64,000 bases of DNA, taken from positions 124,001 to 188,000 of the forward strand of contig NZ_VMBP01000004.1 in NCBI RefSeq assembly GCF_007559435.1, given 5' to 3'. This DNA is from Ancylobacter moscoviensis (GTDB lineage Bacteria; Pseudomonadota; Alphaproteobacteria; Rhizobiales; Xanthobacteraceae). This document shows, one piece after another, positions 9,083 to 17,891 of this stretch; the stretch's first letter is position 1, and each line of letters begins with the position of its first letter. The position numbers and the translations under genes are program-made. Under the pieces are notes generated by a model. It was not told the origin of the DNA. It did no database searches and saw only the letters and a list, made by a program, of their open reading frames with translations.

Positions 9083-10282
9083 ATGCGTAATCTTTTGTCG
9101 GCGTCCGGTTCCGGTCCACTGGTGCGGCTTTCCATCGTTGCCCTCGTTGCGAGCGGGGCAGCCGCCTGTAGCTCCGACGTGAGCCGCTTCAACGACCCCA
9201 ATGCCAATCCCTTTTCAGGTTCACCGGCCTATACGGGGTCAGTGGCGTCCGCTCCCACGGGGACGGTGCAGCGGGCGCCGATTTCCAGCCAGCCTGTCGC
9301 CGCTGCGTACCCCTCGACCTACGGTTCTTCGGCGCCCTACGGTACGCCGGCCGTCGCCACTGCGCCCTACGGCGCGCCGCGTGTGGCCAGCGCTGCGCCG
9401 ACCTACGCGCCGCCTTCCGCTTCGTCGAATTATGGCGGCACGCAGCCGCTCTATGGTTCCCAGCCGCAGGCTCTTGCCGCGCCGAAGCCCGCTCCGCAGG
9501 TTGCGGCTGCCGCGACGGGCGGTGGCTCGCATGTCGTCACCTCCGGCCAGACTCTGAGCTCGATCGCCCGCAATTACGGCCTCTCGCGCAGCGCTCTCGC
9601 CGCTGCCAATGGTCTCGATCCCAACGCGCAGGTGCAGATCGGCCGGAAGCTGACCATTCCGGGTGCCGGTTCCACGATGGTCGCCGCTGCCCCGAAGCCG
9701 ACGACGCCGGCGGCCGCTCCCGCGTTGACTCCCGTGGCCGCCAAGCCGGCCGCCACAACCCCCGTTGTCGCGGCTGCGCCGGCGGCCGCAGCCGCCAAAC
9801 CCGCTTCGGTCGCCGTCGCTCCGGCGGCGCAGGCCGAGAAGCCGCAGACCATCGCCGCCGTGAAGCCGTCCGAAACACCGGACGACGCGCGCTCGGACGG
9901 TGGCTCGCAGTTCCGCTGGCCGGTGCGTGGCCGCGTCATCTCCGGCTTCGGGCCGAAGCCCGGCGGGCAGCAGAATGAAGGCATCAACGTCTCGGTGCCG
10001 GAAGGCACCTCGGTCAAGGCGGCCGAGGATGGCGTCGTCGCCTATGCCGGAAGCGAGCTCAAGGGCTACGGTAACCTCGTACTGATCAAGCACTCGAACG
10101 GCTATGTCACCGCCTATGCACACAACAGCGCGCTGGACGTGAAGAAGGGCGACACGGTCAAGCGTGGTCAGGTGATCGCCAAGGCCGGCCAGACCGGCAG
10201 CGTCACCTCGCCCCAGCTGCATTTCGAGATCCGCAAGGGTTCGCAGCCGGTCGATCCGTCCCAGTACCTCGCCGGTCTCTGA
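9083..10282 (+). CDS. NlpD-like LysM/M23 lipoprotein, probably non-catalytic
   Basis: A 399-residue predicted outer-membrane lipoprotein. The signal peptide ends at 'GAAAC' with C29 as the lipidation residue. A LysM domain ('HVVTSGQTLSSIARNYGLS') lies near residues 151-195, after a Tyr/Pro/Ala-rich linker; an Ala/Pro linker follows, then a C-terminal M23 domain (about 280-397). Key metal ligands of active M23 peptidases are replaced: the HxxxD site reads 'NEGIN' and the HxH motif reads 'QLHFEIR'; only 'YAHN' is kept. E. coli NlpD is degenerate at the equivalent HxxxD position. The protein therefore probably activates a periplasmic amidase rather than cutting peptidoglycan itself. Position after surE-pcm supports the NlpD assignment; DipM-like is an alternative. 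Confidence 0.85.
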   Translation: MRNLLSASGSGPLVRLSIVALVASGAAACSSDVSRFNDPNANPFSGSPAYTGSVASAPTGTVQRAPISSQPVAAAYPSTYGSSAPYGTPAVATAPYGAPRVASAAPTYAPPSASSNYGGTQPLYGSQPQALAAPKPAPQVAAAATGGGSHVVTSGQTLSSIARNYGLSRSALAAANGLDPNAQVQIGRKLTIPGAGSTMVAAAPKPTTPAAAPALTPVAAKPAATTPVVAAAPAAAAAKPASVAVAPAAQAEKPQTIAAVKPSETPDDARSDGGSQFRWPVRGRVISGFGPKPGGQQNEGINVSVPEGTSVKAAEDGVVAYAGSELKGYGNLVLIKHSNGYVTAYAHNSALDVKKGDTVKRGQVIAKAGQTGSVTSPQLHFEIRKGSQPVDPSQYLAGL

Positions 10283-10302
10283 CCGTTCGATTTGCCTGAC
10301 AA

Positions 10303-10351
10303 GCAAGGCCCCTGACCGTCCAATCCGACCGTCAGGGGCCTTGCACGTTTT
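10303..10351 (+). terminator. Intrinsic terminator after the NlpD-like gene
   Basis: Perfect 14-bp stem GCAAGGCCCCTGAC / GTCAGGGGCCTTGC (10303-10316 and 10331-10344) with a 14-base loop and a trailing ACGTTTT. It separates the plus-strand block from the convergent DUF815 gene and may act in both directions. Confidence 0.8.
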
Positions 10352-10381
10352 ACCGGCGCGACTCTTGGACCTTGGCGCCGG

Positions 10382-11278
10382 TCAGCGCGGGGCGGCCGGC
10401 GGCTCGGACAACGAAACGCCCAGCCGCCCCGCGACATCCTGCACATATTGCCAGGCCGTACGGCCGGAACGCGCGCCGCGCGTGGTCGACCATTCCAGCG
10501 CTTCGCGACGCAGTGTTTCGGGATCGATCGGCACCTGGAAATGGGCGATGTAGCCTTCGACCATGGCGAGATATTCGTCCTGGCTGCATTTGTGGAAACC
10601 GAGCCACAGGCCGAAGCGGTCCGACAGGGACACCTTCTCCTCCACGGCCTCGCCCGGATTGATCGCGGTCGAGCGCTCGTTCTCGACCATCTCCCGCGCC
10701 AGTATGTGGCGACGGTTGGAGGTGGCGTAGAAAATGACGTTTTCCGGCCGTCCTTCGATGCCGCCTTCGAGAACCGCCTTGAGCGACTTGTAGGAGGTGT
10801 CGTCCGCGTCGAAGGAGAGATCGTCGCAGAAGATGACGAATCGGTACTGCGAGGCGCGTGTGAGGCTCATCAGCGCCGGCAGCGTCTCGATGTCCTCGCG
10901 GTGAATCTCGACGAGCTTGATCGGCAGCTTGCCCTCGCGGGCGATTTCCTCGTTCACCTCGGCGTGCGAGGCCTTCACCAACGAGCTCTTGCCCATGCCG
11001 CGCGCGCCCCAGAGCAGGGCATTGTTGGCCGGCAGGCCGCGGGCAAAGCGCAGCGTATTGTCGACCAGCATGTCGCGGGTACGGTCGATCCCCTTGAGGA
11101 GCCCCATGTCGACGCGGCTGACGCGTGGCACGGGCTCAAGCCGGCGCTCCTCGGCATGCCAGACGAAGGCATCGGCCTCGGTGAAATCGACGGTGGCGGC
11201 ACGCGTGGGCGCGATACGCTCCAGTGCTTCGGCGATGCGGGTCAGAACGGCGCCGAGATCGTCCGGTGTATGGGTCAT
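10382..11278 (-). CDS. DUF815-family AAA-type ATPase
   Basis: A 298-residue P-loop ATPase of the DUF815 family. Walker A is 'GARGMGKSS' and Walker B 'FVIFCDDLSFD'; a sensor-like 'IFYATSNRRHI' and the C-terminal 'RSGRTAWQYVQDV' are typical of the family. The function is not established. The frame is open to 11329, but ATG at 11278 is preceded by AAGGAG and gives the usual N-terminus 'MTHTPDDLGAVL'. It is a single gene on the minus strand between two plus-strand blocks and diverges from yajC. The same ATPase next to yajC-secDF is common in Rhizobiales. Confidence 0.88.
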   Translation of the reverse strand: MTHTPDDLGAVLTRIAEALERIAPTRAATVDFTEADAFVWHAEERRLEPVPRVSRVDMGLLKGIDRTRDMLVDNTLRFARGLPANNALLWGARGMGKSSLVKASHAEVNEEIAREGKLPIKLVEIHREDIETLPALMSLTRASQYRFVIFCDDLSFDADDTSYKSLKAVLEGGIEGRPENVIFYATSNRRHILAREMVENERSTAINPGEAVEEKVSLSDRFGLWLGFHKCSQDEYLAMVEGYIAHFQVPIDPETLRREALEWSTTRGARSGRTAWQYVQDVAGRLGVSLSEPPAAPR

Positions 11279-11300
11279 CGTGAGGCTCCTTGGCAGAGCC

Positions 11301-11329
11301 GGAATAGCCATCGCGAGACGCCGGCACAA
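11301..11329 (-). promoter_or_regulatory. Candidate promoter of the DUF815 gene
   Basis: On the minus strand, TTGTGC (11324-11329) and TATTCC (11301-11306) are separated by 17 bases. Match to the sigma-70 consensus is modest, and the leader would be short. Confidence 0.3.
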
Positions 11330-11391
11330 GCCTAACCGTAACGCGTGTTACTCCCTGTCGCAGACGTGACGCAGCGTCGAGCGGACGGCGT

Positions 11392-11419
11392 TTGCAATCG
11401 GCGGGCGCGTCAGTATAGT
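11392..11419 (+). promoter_or_regulatory. Candidate sigma-70 promoter of yajC-secDF
   Basis: TTGCAA (11392-11397), a 16-base spacer and TATAGT (11414-11419), about 57 bases before the yajC start. This is among the best sigma-70-like matches in the window. Confidence 0.6.
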
Positions 11420-11475
11420 CCGCGCCGCTTCGCCGGGCCTTTCGCCCGCCTTTGATCGACGGACAAGGAACCGAC

Positions 11476-11817
11476 ATGTTCATCACGCCCGCCTTTGCGC
11501 AGGGTGCCCCCGCTGCGGGTGGTACCGACATGCTGATGTCGCTGCTGCCCTTCGTGCTGATCTTCGTGATCATGTACTTCCTCATCCTGCGCCCGCAGCA
11601 GAAGAAGGTGAAGGCGCACCAGGAGATGGTGAAGAACGTCCGTCGCGGCGACACCGTGGTGACCTCCGGTGGAGTGATTGGCAAGGTTTCGCGGGTGATC
11701 GACGACAGCGAGATCGAGCTTCAGCTCGCCGAGGGCGTGAAGATCCGCCAGTTGCGCGGGATGATTTCCGAGGTTCGCTCGAAGGGCGAGCCTGCCAAGG
11801 AAGAAGCCGAGTCCTGA
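11476..11817 (+). CDS. yajC: Preprotein translocase subunit YajC
   Basis: A 113-residue single-span inner-membrane protein that associates with SecDF to support Sec translocation. It has a short N-terminus 'MFITPAFAQGAP', a membrane helix (about residues 19-40) ending in the diagnostic 'YFLILRPQQKKVKAHQEM', and the cytoplasmic 'GDTVVTSGGVIGKV' domain. The frame extends upstream to 11452, but ATG 11476 gives the family N-terminus and follows AAGGAACC. Operon with secD and secF. Confidence 0.95.
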   Translation: MFITPAFAQGAPAAGGTDMLMSLLPFVLIFVIMYFLILRPQQKKVKAHQEMVKNVRRGDTVVTSGGVIGKVSRVIDDSEIELQLAEGVKIRQLRGMISEVRSKGEPAKEEAES

Positions 11818-11865
11818 CGCTGACCTCTTGCGGCCGTCTCTCGGTAGGCGGCCGGAAGGAAAGAC

Positions 11866-13464
11866 ATGCTCCACTTCTCGAAATGGAAGGCCCTCGCGAT
11901 CGTGGCGTTCTCGGCCATCATCTGTCTGATGGTGGTGCCGAGCCTGCTGTCGCAGACGGCCTATGAACGCCTGCCCAGTTTCCTGCAGCGCAAGATCGTG
12001 CTTGGCCTCGATCTGCAGGGCGGCTCCTACATCGTCCTTCAGGTGGATGCTGCCGAGGTGCGCAAGGTGCGGCTCGAGCAGCTGCGCGACGATGCTCGCC
12101 GCGTGCTGCGCGATGCCAAGGTCGGCTATACCGGCCTGAACATCCAGGGCGATCAGGTGCAGGTACGCATCCGCGACGGTCAGGATGCGGACGCTGCCTA
12201 TACGCAGCTGCGTACGCTGGCGCAGCCGATCGGCGGCGCTATGTCCGCGACCGGGCAGCTCGACACCGACGTGACGCGGAACGGCAACCTGATCACCCTG
12301 TCGCCGACCGCGACGGGCGTTCAGGCGCGCACCATTCAGGCGGTGTCGCAATCCATCGAGATCATCCGCAAGCGTATCGACCAGCTCGGGACCACCGAGC
12401 CGTCGATCCAGCGCCAGGGTGCCGACCGCATCCAGGTTCAGGTCCCCGGTCTTCAGGATCCCTCGCGCCTCAAGGCACTGCTCGGCCAGACCGCCAAGCT
12501 GACCTTCCGTCTCGTCGACACCACGATGAGCGCACAGCAGGCGTTGCAGGGCCGTCCGCCGGCGGGCACGGAAGTGCTCTATTCGCAGAGCGAGCCGCCG
12601 GTCCCCTATCTCATCGAGCAGCGCGTGCTGGTGGCGGGTGAAGATCTCACCGACGCCCAGCCGAGCTTCGACCCCACCACCCGCGAACCGGTCGTCACCT
12701 TCCGCTTCAACACCAACGGCGCGCGCCGTTTCGCGGAAGCGACGCAGGCCAATGTCGGGCGGCCCTTCGCCATCGTGCTCGACAACAAGGTGATTTCAGC
12801 TCCGGTCATCCGTGAGCCGATCCTCGGCGGTTCGGGTCAGATCAGCGGCAGTTTCACGGTTCAGGAAGCGAACGATCTCGCCATCCTGCTGCGTGCCGGC
12901 GCGCTGCCGGTGCCGCTGCAGGTGGTCGAGGAACGTACCGTCGGTCCGGGCCTCGGCGCGGATTCGATCCGGGCGGGCCTCGTGGCGTCGATCGTCGGCG
13001 CCGCGGCCGTCGCCCTGTTCATGATCGCGACCTACGGCCTGTTCGGTATCATCGCGGTGCTTGCCGTGGCGGTGAACGTCGGCCTGATCTTCGGCGTGCT
13101 CGCCATGCTCGGGGCCACGCTCACCCTGCCGGGCATCGCCGGCGTGGTGCTCACCGTCGGCATCGCCGTGGACTCCAACGTGCTCATCTACGAGCGCATC
13201 CGTGAGGAAGCGCGGGCCGGGCGTTCGGCGATCTCGGCGATCGACGCCGGCTTCTCGCGCGCGCTGGCGACCATCCTCGATTCGAATATCACCACCTTCA
13301 TCGCGGCGGCGGTGCTGTTCTACATCGGCTCCGGCCCGGTGCGCGGCTTCGCCATCACCTTCGGCATCGGCATCATCACCACCGTGTTCACCGCCTTCAC
13401 GCTGACGCGGCTCATGGTGGCGATGTGGGTGCGCTGGCGCCGTCCCCAGCACGTGCCGATCTGA
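11866..13464 (+). CDS. secD: Protein translocase subunit SecD
   Basis: A 532-residue RND-type membrane protein that uses the proton motive force to finish export through SecYEG. It shows the N-terminal anchor, the 'LGLDLQGGSYIVLQVD' motif, the large periplasmic P1 region, and five further membrane helices at the C-terminus with 'GIAVDSNVLIYERIREE' (about residues 430-446). Strong ribosome binding site GGAAGGAAAG. Separate from secF (15-base gap), as in most alphaproteobacteria. Confidence 0.97.
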   Translation: MLHFSKWKALAIVAFSAIICLMVVPSLLSQTAYERLPSFLQRKIVLGLDLQGGSYIVLQVDAAEVRKVRLEQLRDDARRVLRDAKVGYTGLNIQGDQVQVRIRDGQDADAAYTQLRTLAQPIGGAMSATGQLDTDVTRNGNLITLSPTATGVQARTIQAVSQSIEIIRKRIDQLGTTEPSIQRQGADRIQVQVPGLQDPSRLKALLGQTAKLTFRLVDTTMSAQQALQGRPPAGTEVLYSQSEPPVPYLIEQRVLVAGEDLTDAQPSFDPTTREPVVTFRFNTNGARRFAEATQANVGRPFAIVLDNKVISAPVIREPILGGSGQISGSFTVQEANDLAILLRAGALPVPLQVVEERTVGPGLGADSIRAGLVASIVGAAAVALFMIATYGLFGIIAVLAVAVNVGLIFGVLAMLGATLTLPGIAGVVLTVGIAVDSNVLIYERIREEARAGRSAISAIDAGFSRALATILDSNITTFIAAAVLFYIGSGPVRGFAITFGIGIITTVFTAFTLTRLMVAMWVRWRRPQHVPI

Positions 13465-13479
13465 GAAAGGCGAGAGCCC

Positions 13480-14439
13480 ATGCGTCTGCTCCGCATCGTC
13501 CCGGACGACACCAATTTCGACTTCATGCGCTTCCGGCGCATCAGCTTCCCGATCTCGGCGCTGATGTCGATCGTGGCACTGGTCGCCTTCCTGACCCTCG
13601 GCCTGAACTTCGGCATCGACTTCAAGGGCGGCACGCTGCTTGAGGTTCGCTACCCGAACAACACGCTGAACATCGCCGATGTGCGCTCCAAGCTCGAGTC
13701 GCTTGAGCTCGGCGAGGTGCAGATCCAGGAGATCGGCACCGATGGCGAGGTGCTGATCCGCGTCGCCCAGCAGCCGGGCGGCGAAAGCGCCCAGCAGGCG
13801 GTCGTCGGCAAGGTGCGGGCCGCGCTCGGCGACGGCGTCGAATACCGCCGCGTCGAGGTGGTCGGTCCGCGCGTGTCGCAGGAACTGCTCAGCTACGGCA
13901 TCGTCGGGCTGATGCTCGCGGTGTTCGCGATTCTCATCTACCTGTGGTTCCGCTTCGAATGGCAGTTCGCGCTCGGTGCCTCGATCGCGAACTTCCACGA
14001 TATCGTGCTGACCATCGGCTTCATGGCGATCTTCCAGATCGACTTCGATCTGACGAGCGTCGCCGCGCTGCTGACCATCCTCGGCTATTCGCTGAACGAC
14101 ACGATCGTCATCTACGACCGCATCCGCGAGATGCTGCGTCGTTACAAGAAGATGCCGACGGACGAACTGCTCAACGCCTCCATCAACTCCACGCTGTCGC
14201 GTTCGGTCATCACCCACGTGACCGTCACGCTGGCGCTGCTGGCTCTCGTGCTCTTCGGGGGCCGGGCGATCCACAGCTTCTCGGTGACGATGATGTTCGG
14301 CGTGGTGCTGGTCGGCACCTACACCTCGATCTTCATCGCCTCGCCGCTGCTGATCTATCTCGGTGTGACCACACGCACGCTGGCCGAGAAGGCGGAGACG
14401 AAGGAGACCAATGCCAAGGCGGAGCGCGTCACGCCCTGA
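13480..14439 (+). CDS. secF: Protein translocase subunit SecF
   Basis: A 319-residue partner of SecD. Diagnostic segments are 'NFGIDFKGGTLLEV' in the N-terminus, six membrane helices, 'GYSLNDTIVIYDRIRE' and 'SINSTLSRSVITHVTV'. The start ATG follows GAAAGGCGAGAG. SecDF helps to pull substrates through the translocon. It is followed 44 bases later by the Mth938-like gene, a neighbourhood found across alphaproteobacteria. Confidence 0.97.
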   Translation: MRLLRIVPDDTNFDFMRFRRISFPISALMSIVALVAFLTLGLNFGIDFKGGTLLEVRYPNNTLNIADVRSKLESLELGEVQIQEIGTDGEVLIRVAQQPGGESAQQAVVGKVRAALGDGVEYRRVEVVGPRVSQELLSYGIVGLMLAVFAILIYLWFRFEWQFALGASIANFHDIVLTIGFMAIFQIDFDLTSVAALLTILGYSLNDTIVIYDRIREMLRRYKKMPTDELLNASINSTLSRSVITHVTVTLALLALVLFGGRAIHSFSVTMMFGVVLVGTYTSIFIASPLLIYLGVTTRTLAEKAETKETNAKAERVTP

Positions 14440-14483
14440 CCGGGATATCCCCGGCGGGGTGAGACCCATCTGACGGAAGGCCC

Positions 14484-14861
14484 ATGGCGACACCCGACGC
14501 CCATCTGCCGCGCCAGGTGCCGATCGATGGCTATGGCCGCTGGTCCTTCCATTTCGCCGGCATGGCGTCGGAAGGCTCCATTCTCGCCCTGCCGTCCGGC
14601 ATCCACGCCTGGGCAGCGCGTGTGCCGGCCGATGTCGACGCGGCGGCGCTCGCTCCCGTCATCGTGCAATCGGCAGGCATCGAGCTGCTGCTGATCGGCA
14701 CCGGGCCGGATCCCTGGCCAGTGCCCGATGCGTTGCGCTGGCGGTTGAGGGATGTCGGCATCTCGGTCGATGCCATGCCGACGCGTGCCGCCGCCTCCAC
14801 CTATAACGTGCTTCTGGCGGAAGGCCGCGCGGTTGCCGCCGCGCTGCTGGCGCTGCCATGA
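14484..14861 (+). CDS. Mth938/NDUFAF3-like protein (DUF498)
   Basis: A 125-residue protein of the Mth938 (DUF498) family, to which human complex I assembly factor NDUFAF3 belongs. Visible hallmarks are the 'SILALPSGIHAWA' strand region, 'IELLLIGTGPDPWPVP' and the C-terminal 'STYNVLLAEGRAVAAALL'. The ATG follows GGAAGG at good spacing. In alphaproteobacteria this gene typically follows secF, as here, which has been taken to suggest a membrane-assembly role. In bacteria the function has not been shown directly. A complete complex I operon is 7 kb downstream. Confidence 0.85.
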   Translation: MATPDAHLPRQVPIDGYGRWSFHFAGMASEGSILALPSGIHAWAARVPADVDAAALAPVIVQSAGIELLLIGTGPDPWPVPDALRWRLRDVGISVDAMPTRAAASTYNVLLAEGRAVAAALLALP

Positions 14862-14898
14862 GCGGGGCGATGCGCGTGTTCCCCTGGGAGCCCGGATC

Positions 14899-15771
14899 AT
14901 GAGCGGGCCGGGTGTGATTTCGGACGCCGACTATTGCGCGCGTCTCGTTCGTGAACTCGATCGCGACCGCTATGTCGCGGATCTGTTCGCGCCCGCCGGG
15001 CGGCGAGGGGCGCTGTTCGCGCTCCATGCCTTCAATGTCGAGGTGGCGCGGGTGCGTGAGGCGATCACCAATCCCATGGCCGGGGAGGTGAGGCTGCAAT
15101 GGTGGAGCGAGGCGCTGATCGGCGGGGCGCGCGGCGATGTCCGCGCCAACCCCGTCGCTGCGGCGCTGCTGGACGCCATCGAGACCTATCGCCTGCCGCG
15201 CGAGACCTTCTTCGCGCTTCTCGATGCGCGTATCTTCGATCTCTACGACGATCCGATGCCGACCGTGAACGATCTCGAAGGCTATGCCGGCGAGACCTCG
15301 TCGGCCCTCATCCGGCTGGCGACGCTGATTCTGTCGGGGGAGGCCGGCCGGGCCTCAGCAGAGGCTGCCGGCCATGCGGGTGTCGCCTATGCGGTGATGG
15401 GTCTGCTGCGCGCCTTTCCCATCCATGCGCGGCGTGGCCAGTGCTATGTGCCGCTGGACCTGCTCAAGAGGCACGGATTGACCCGCGAGGATGCCGTGTC
15501 CGGCCCGGCAAGCCCCGGACTGCGGGCCGCGCTGGCCGAGATGCGCGTGCTGGCCCGGCGCCATTACGAGGCGGCGATCGAGGCGCTTGGGGACGTCGAT
15601 GCCGTCGAGCTCCCCGCCTTCCTACCGCTGACGCTGGTTCCCGGCGATCTCGCCCGCATGGAGCGGCCGCACGACCCGTTCGTGGCCGTACCGGCTACAT
15701 CGGCCTTCAGCCGCCTGTGGCGGCTCTGGAGGGGTGCCCGCACGCTGCGCAAGGCGACCGAGGCGGACTAG
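14899..15771 (+). CDS. NDUFAF6-like squalene/phytoene synthase-fold protein
   Basis: A 290-residue protein of the squalene/phytoene synthase superfamily. The Asp-rich substrate-Mg2+ motifs of true synthases are absent: the first helix reads 'ALHAFNVEVARVREA' (about residues 41-55) and the second 'LLRAFPIHARRGQCYVP' (about 169-185), neither with DxxxD. This fits the subgroup of mitochondrial NDUFAF6 (C8orf38), a complex I assembly factor, rather than an isoprenoid enzyme. The frame extends upstream to 14752, but ATG 14899 gives the expected N-terminus. It follows the NDUFAF3-like gene by 37 bases. Automatic annotation would probably call it phytoene synthase. Confidence 0.8.
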   Translation: MSGPGVISDADYCARLVRELDRDRYVADLFAPAGRRGALFALHAFNVEVARVREAITNPMAGEVRLQWWSEALIGGARGDVRANPVAAALLDAIETYRLPRETFFALLDARIFDLYDDPMPTVNDLEGYAGETSSALIRLATLILSGEAGRASAEAAGHAGVAYAVMGLLRAFPIHARRGQCYVPLDLLKRHGLTREDAVSGPASPGLRAALAEMRVLARRHYEAAIEALGDVDAVELPAFLPLTLVPGDLARMERPHDPFVAVPATSAFSRLWRLWRGARTLRKATEAD

Positions 15772-15794
15772 ACACCGCCCCGGAGATGGCGCCG

Positions 15795-16643
15795 TCAGTT
15801 CGAGCGGTCCTTGGCGACCCGGTCGAACGCCTGCAGGCGCGCCACCAATTCCTCGAACTGGTTCAACGGCACCATATTCGGTCCGTCGGACGGCGCCTTG
15901 TCGGGATCGGGATGGGTCTCGACGAACACGCCGGCAATGCCGACCGCCACGGCGGCGCGCGCCAGCACCGGCACAAATTCGCGCTGCCCGCCCGACGAGG
16001 TGCCCTGACCGCCGGGCTGCTGCACCGAATGGGTGGCGTCGAAGATCACCGGAGCGCCGGTCGTCTCCGCCATGATCGGCAGGGCGCGCATGTCGGTGAC
16101 GAGCGTGTTGTAGCCGAAGGAGACGCCGCGCTCGGTGACGAGCACGTTCGGATTGCCGCTCTCGGTGAGCTTGGCGACGACGTTCTTCATGTCCCACGGC
16201 GCAAGGAACTGCCCCTTCTTCACGTTCACCGTGCGCCCCGTCGCGGCGGCGGCGATGAGAAGGTCGGTCTGCCGGCACAGGAAGGCCGGGATCTGGAGAA
16301 TGTCGACGACCTCGGCGACCGGTGCGCACTGGTCGTTCTCGTGCACGTCGGTCAGCACCGGCATGCCGTAGCGCTCGCGGATCTCGGCGAAGACGGGCAG
16401 GGCCGCCTCGAGCCCCATGCCGCGTGTGCCCTTGATCGAGGTGCGGTTCGCCTTGTCGAAGGAGGTCTTGAAGACGACGCCGATGCCGCGACGGGTGGCG
16501 ATCTCCTTGATCGCGGCCGCGCATTCCAGCGCATGGTCGCGGCTTTCCATCTGGCAGGGGCCGGCGATCAACGCCAGCGGCAGGTCGTTGCCGAAGCGCA
16601 CATCACCGATGGAAACGACGGAATTGGCGGTATGGCCGCTCAT
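15795..16643 (-). CDS. kdsA: 2-dehydro-3-deoxyphosphooctonate aldolase (KDO-8-P synthase)
   Basis: A 282-residue enzyme that condenses phosphoenolpyruvate with arabinose 5-phosphate to KDO-8-phosphate for the LPS inner core. Motifs include '[14 protein letters not shown]', '[12 protein letters not shown]', '[11 protein letters not shown]' and '[12 protein letters not shown]'. C30 in 'AGPC' is the metal ligand of the metal-dependent class II enzymes; E. coli has Asn there. It lies 31 bases downstream of kdsD on the same strand, so two consecutive steps of KDO synthesis form one operon. The stop codon converges with the NDUFAF6-like gene with only 23 bases between. Confidence 0.96.
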   Translation of the reverse strand: MSGHTANSVVSIGDVRFGNDLPLALIAGPCQMESRDHALECAAAIKEIATRRGIGVVFKTSFDKANRTSIKGTRGMGLEAALPVFAEIRERYGMPVLTDVHENDQCAPVAEVVDILQIPAFLCRQTDLLIAAAATGRTVNVKKGQFLAPWDMKNVVAKLTESGNPNVLVTERGVSFGYNTLVTDMRALPIMAETTGAPVIFDATHSVQQPGGQGTSSGGQREFVPVLARAAVAVGIAGVFVETHPDPDKAPSDGPNMVPLNQFEELVARLQAFDRVAKDRSN

Positions 16644-16674
16644 CGTGAGGTTCCTTGGAGAGGAAAGCGCGGCG

Positions 16675-17703
16675 TCAGACGACGCCGGCGCGCAGAATGT
16701 CGTGAATGTGGAGGATGCCGACCGGCGCGTCGTCCGCGACCGCGAAGACCACGGTGACGGGGACGGGGCGGCGGTTCATCTGGCCCAGAGCGGCGCTCGC
16801 CAGTGCGTCCGGCTGGACGACCAGCGGAGACCGCGTCATCACCGATTCGACCGGCTGCGCCAGAAGCTCGCCGCCCATATGCCGGCGCAGGTCGCCGTCC
16901 GTCACGATGCCGGCCAGCTTTCCCGCGCCGTCGACGACGCCACAGCAGCCGAAGCGCTTGCCGGTGATCTCGATTAGGACGTCGCTCATCGGCGTACCGA
17001 ATGTCACCAGCGGCATTTCGGGGCCTTGGTGCATGAGGTCGGAGACCTTCAGCAGCCGCGCGCCCAGCTTGCCGCCGGGATGAAAGACGCGGAAGTCCGA
17101 TGCCGAGAAGCCACGCCGCTCCAGCAGCGCCACCGCCAGAGCGTCGCCGATGGCGAGCTGCATGAGGGTGGAGGTGGTCGGCGCGAGGCCGTTCGGGCAG
17201 GCCTCTTCCACGCGCGGCAGCACCAGCACGGTATCGGCGGCGCGGCCGAGCGTGCTCTCCGTGTTCGAGGTGATGGCGAGCAGCGGCACGTCGAAACGCC
17301 GCGCGTAATGCACGACGTCGCCGAGTTCGGCGGTCTCGCCCGACCAGGAGATGGCCAGCAGCACGTCGTCCGGCGTCACCATGCCGAGGTCGCCATGGCT
17401 CGCTTCGGCGGCATGCAGGAACAGGGCGGGGGTGCCGGTGGAGGCGAGGGTAGCGGCGATCTTGCGGCCGATATGGCCGCTCTTGCCCATGCCGGTGACG
17501 ATGACGCGCCCGCGCGCGCCTTCGATGAGGCCGGTGGCGCGCTCGATGGCATCGCCGAGCTCGCCCTCGACCGTCGCGCTCAGCGCGGCGAGGCCCTTGG
17601 CTTCGATGGCGAGGGTACGCCGCACGCTCTCGCGCAAGGTTTCGTCCCGGCGGGGCGTGCCGGCGACGGGGGTGTTCTGCGACTGGGCCATGCCCAAGGC
17701 CAT
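16675..17703 (-). CDS. kdsD: Arabinose-5-phosphate isomerase (KpsF/GutQ/KdsD)
   Basis: A 342-residue enzyme converting ribulose 5-phosphate to arabinose 5-phosphate, the first step towards KDO. The N-terminal SIS domain shows '[20 protein letters not shown]' (split over about residues 65-84) and 'SWSGETAEL'; a tandem CBS pair follows ('[16 protein letters not shown]', '[12 protein letters not shown]'). The frame is open to 17847, but ATG 17703 is preceded by AAGGGAG, so that start is chosen; another ATG at 17691 has no ribosome binding site. It feeds kdsA immediately downstream. Confidence 0.93.
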   Translation of the reverse strand: MALGMAQSQNTPVAGTPRRDETLRESVRRTLAIEAKGLAALSATVEGELGDAIERATGLIEGARGRVIVTGMGKSGHIGRKIAATLASTGTPALFLHAAEASHGDLGMVTPDDVLLAISWSGETAELGDVVHYARRFDVPLLAITSNTESTLGRAADTVLVLPRVEEACPNGLAPTTSTLMQLAIGDALAVALLERRGFSASDFRVFHPGGKLGARLLKVSDLMHQGPEMPLVTFGTPMSDVLIEITGKRFGCCGVVDGAGKLAGIVTDGDLRRHMGGELLAQPVESVMTRSPLVVQPDALASAALGQMNRRPVPVTVVFAVADDAPVGILHIHDILRAGVV

Positions 17704-17771
17704 ACTCCCTTGCTTGCGGCGTCCGTCCGCCGGAAAGCGGACGGCGCGCCGTCCAGGGCCACGCCTGCGCG

Positions 17772-17800
17772 TCAATAAGCGCCAATCGGCCGCGATGCAA
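17772..17800 (-). promoter_or_regulatory. Candidate promoter of kdsD-kdsA
   Basis: On the minus strand, TTGCAT (17795-17800), a 17-base spacer and TATTGA (17772-17777) lie about 70 bases before the kdsD start. Spacing is ideal, consensus match only moderate. Confidence 0.4.
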
Positions 17801-17891
17801 TGGAGGGCAGGGGAGACCGCGCCGGGAACCGCCCGTGGCGGGCGCACGTTGTGATGCCGCGAATGGTAGGGGCGGATGAGCGAGGCCGGTC

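Noticed and set aside
14899-15771. Phytoene or squalene synthase acting in isoprenoid synthesis
   Set aside because: Both Asp-rich catalytic motifs are missing and there are no other carotenoid or hopanoid genes nearby; the NDUFAF6-like assignment explains the context better.
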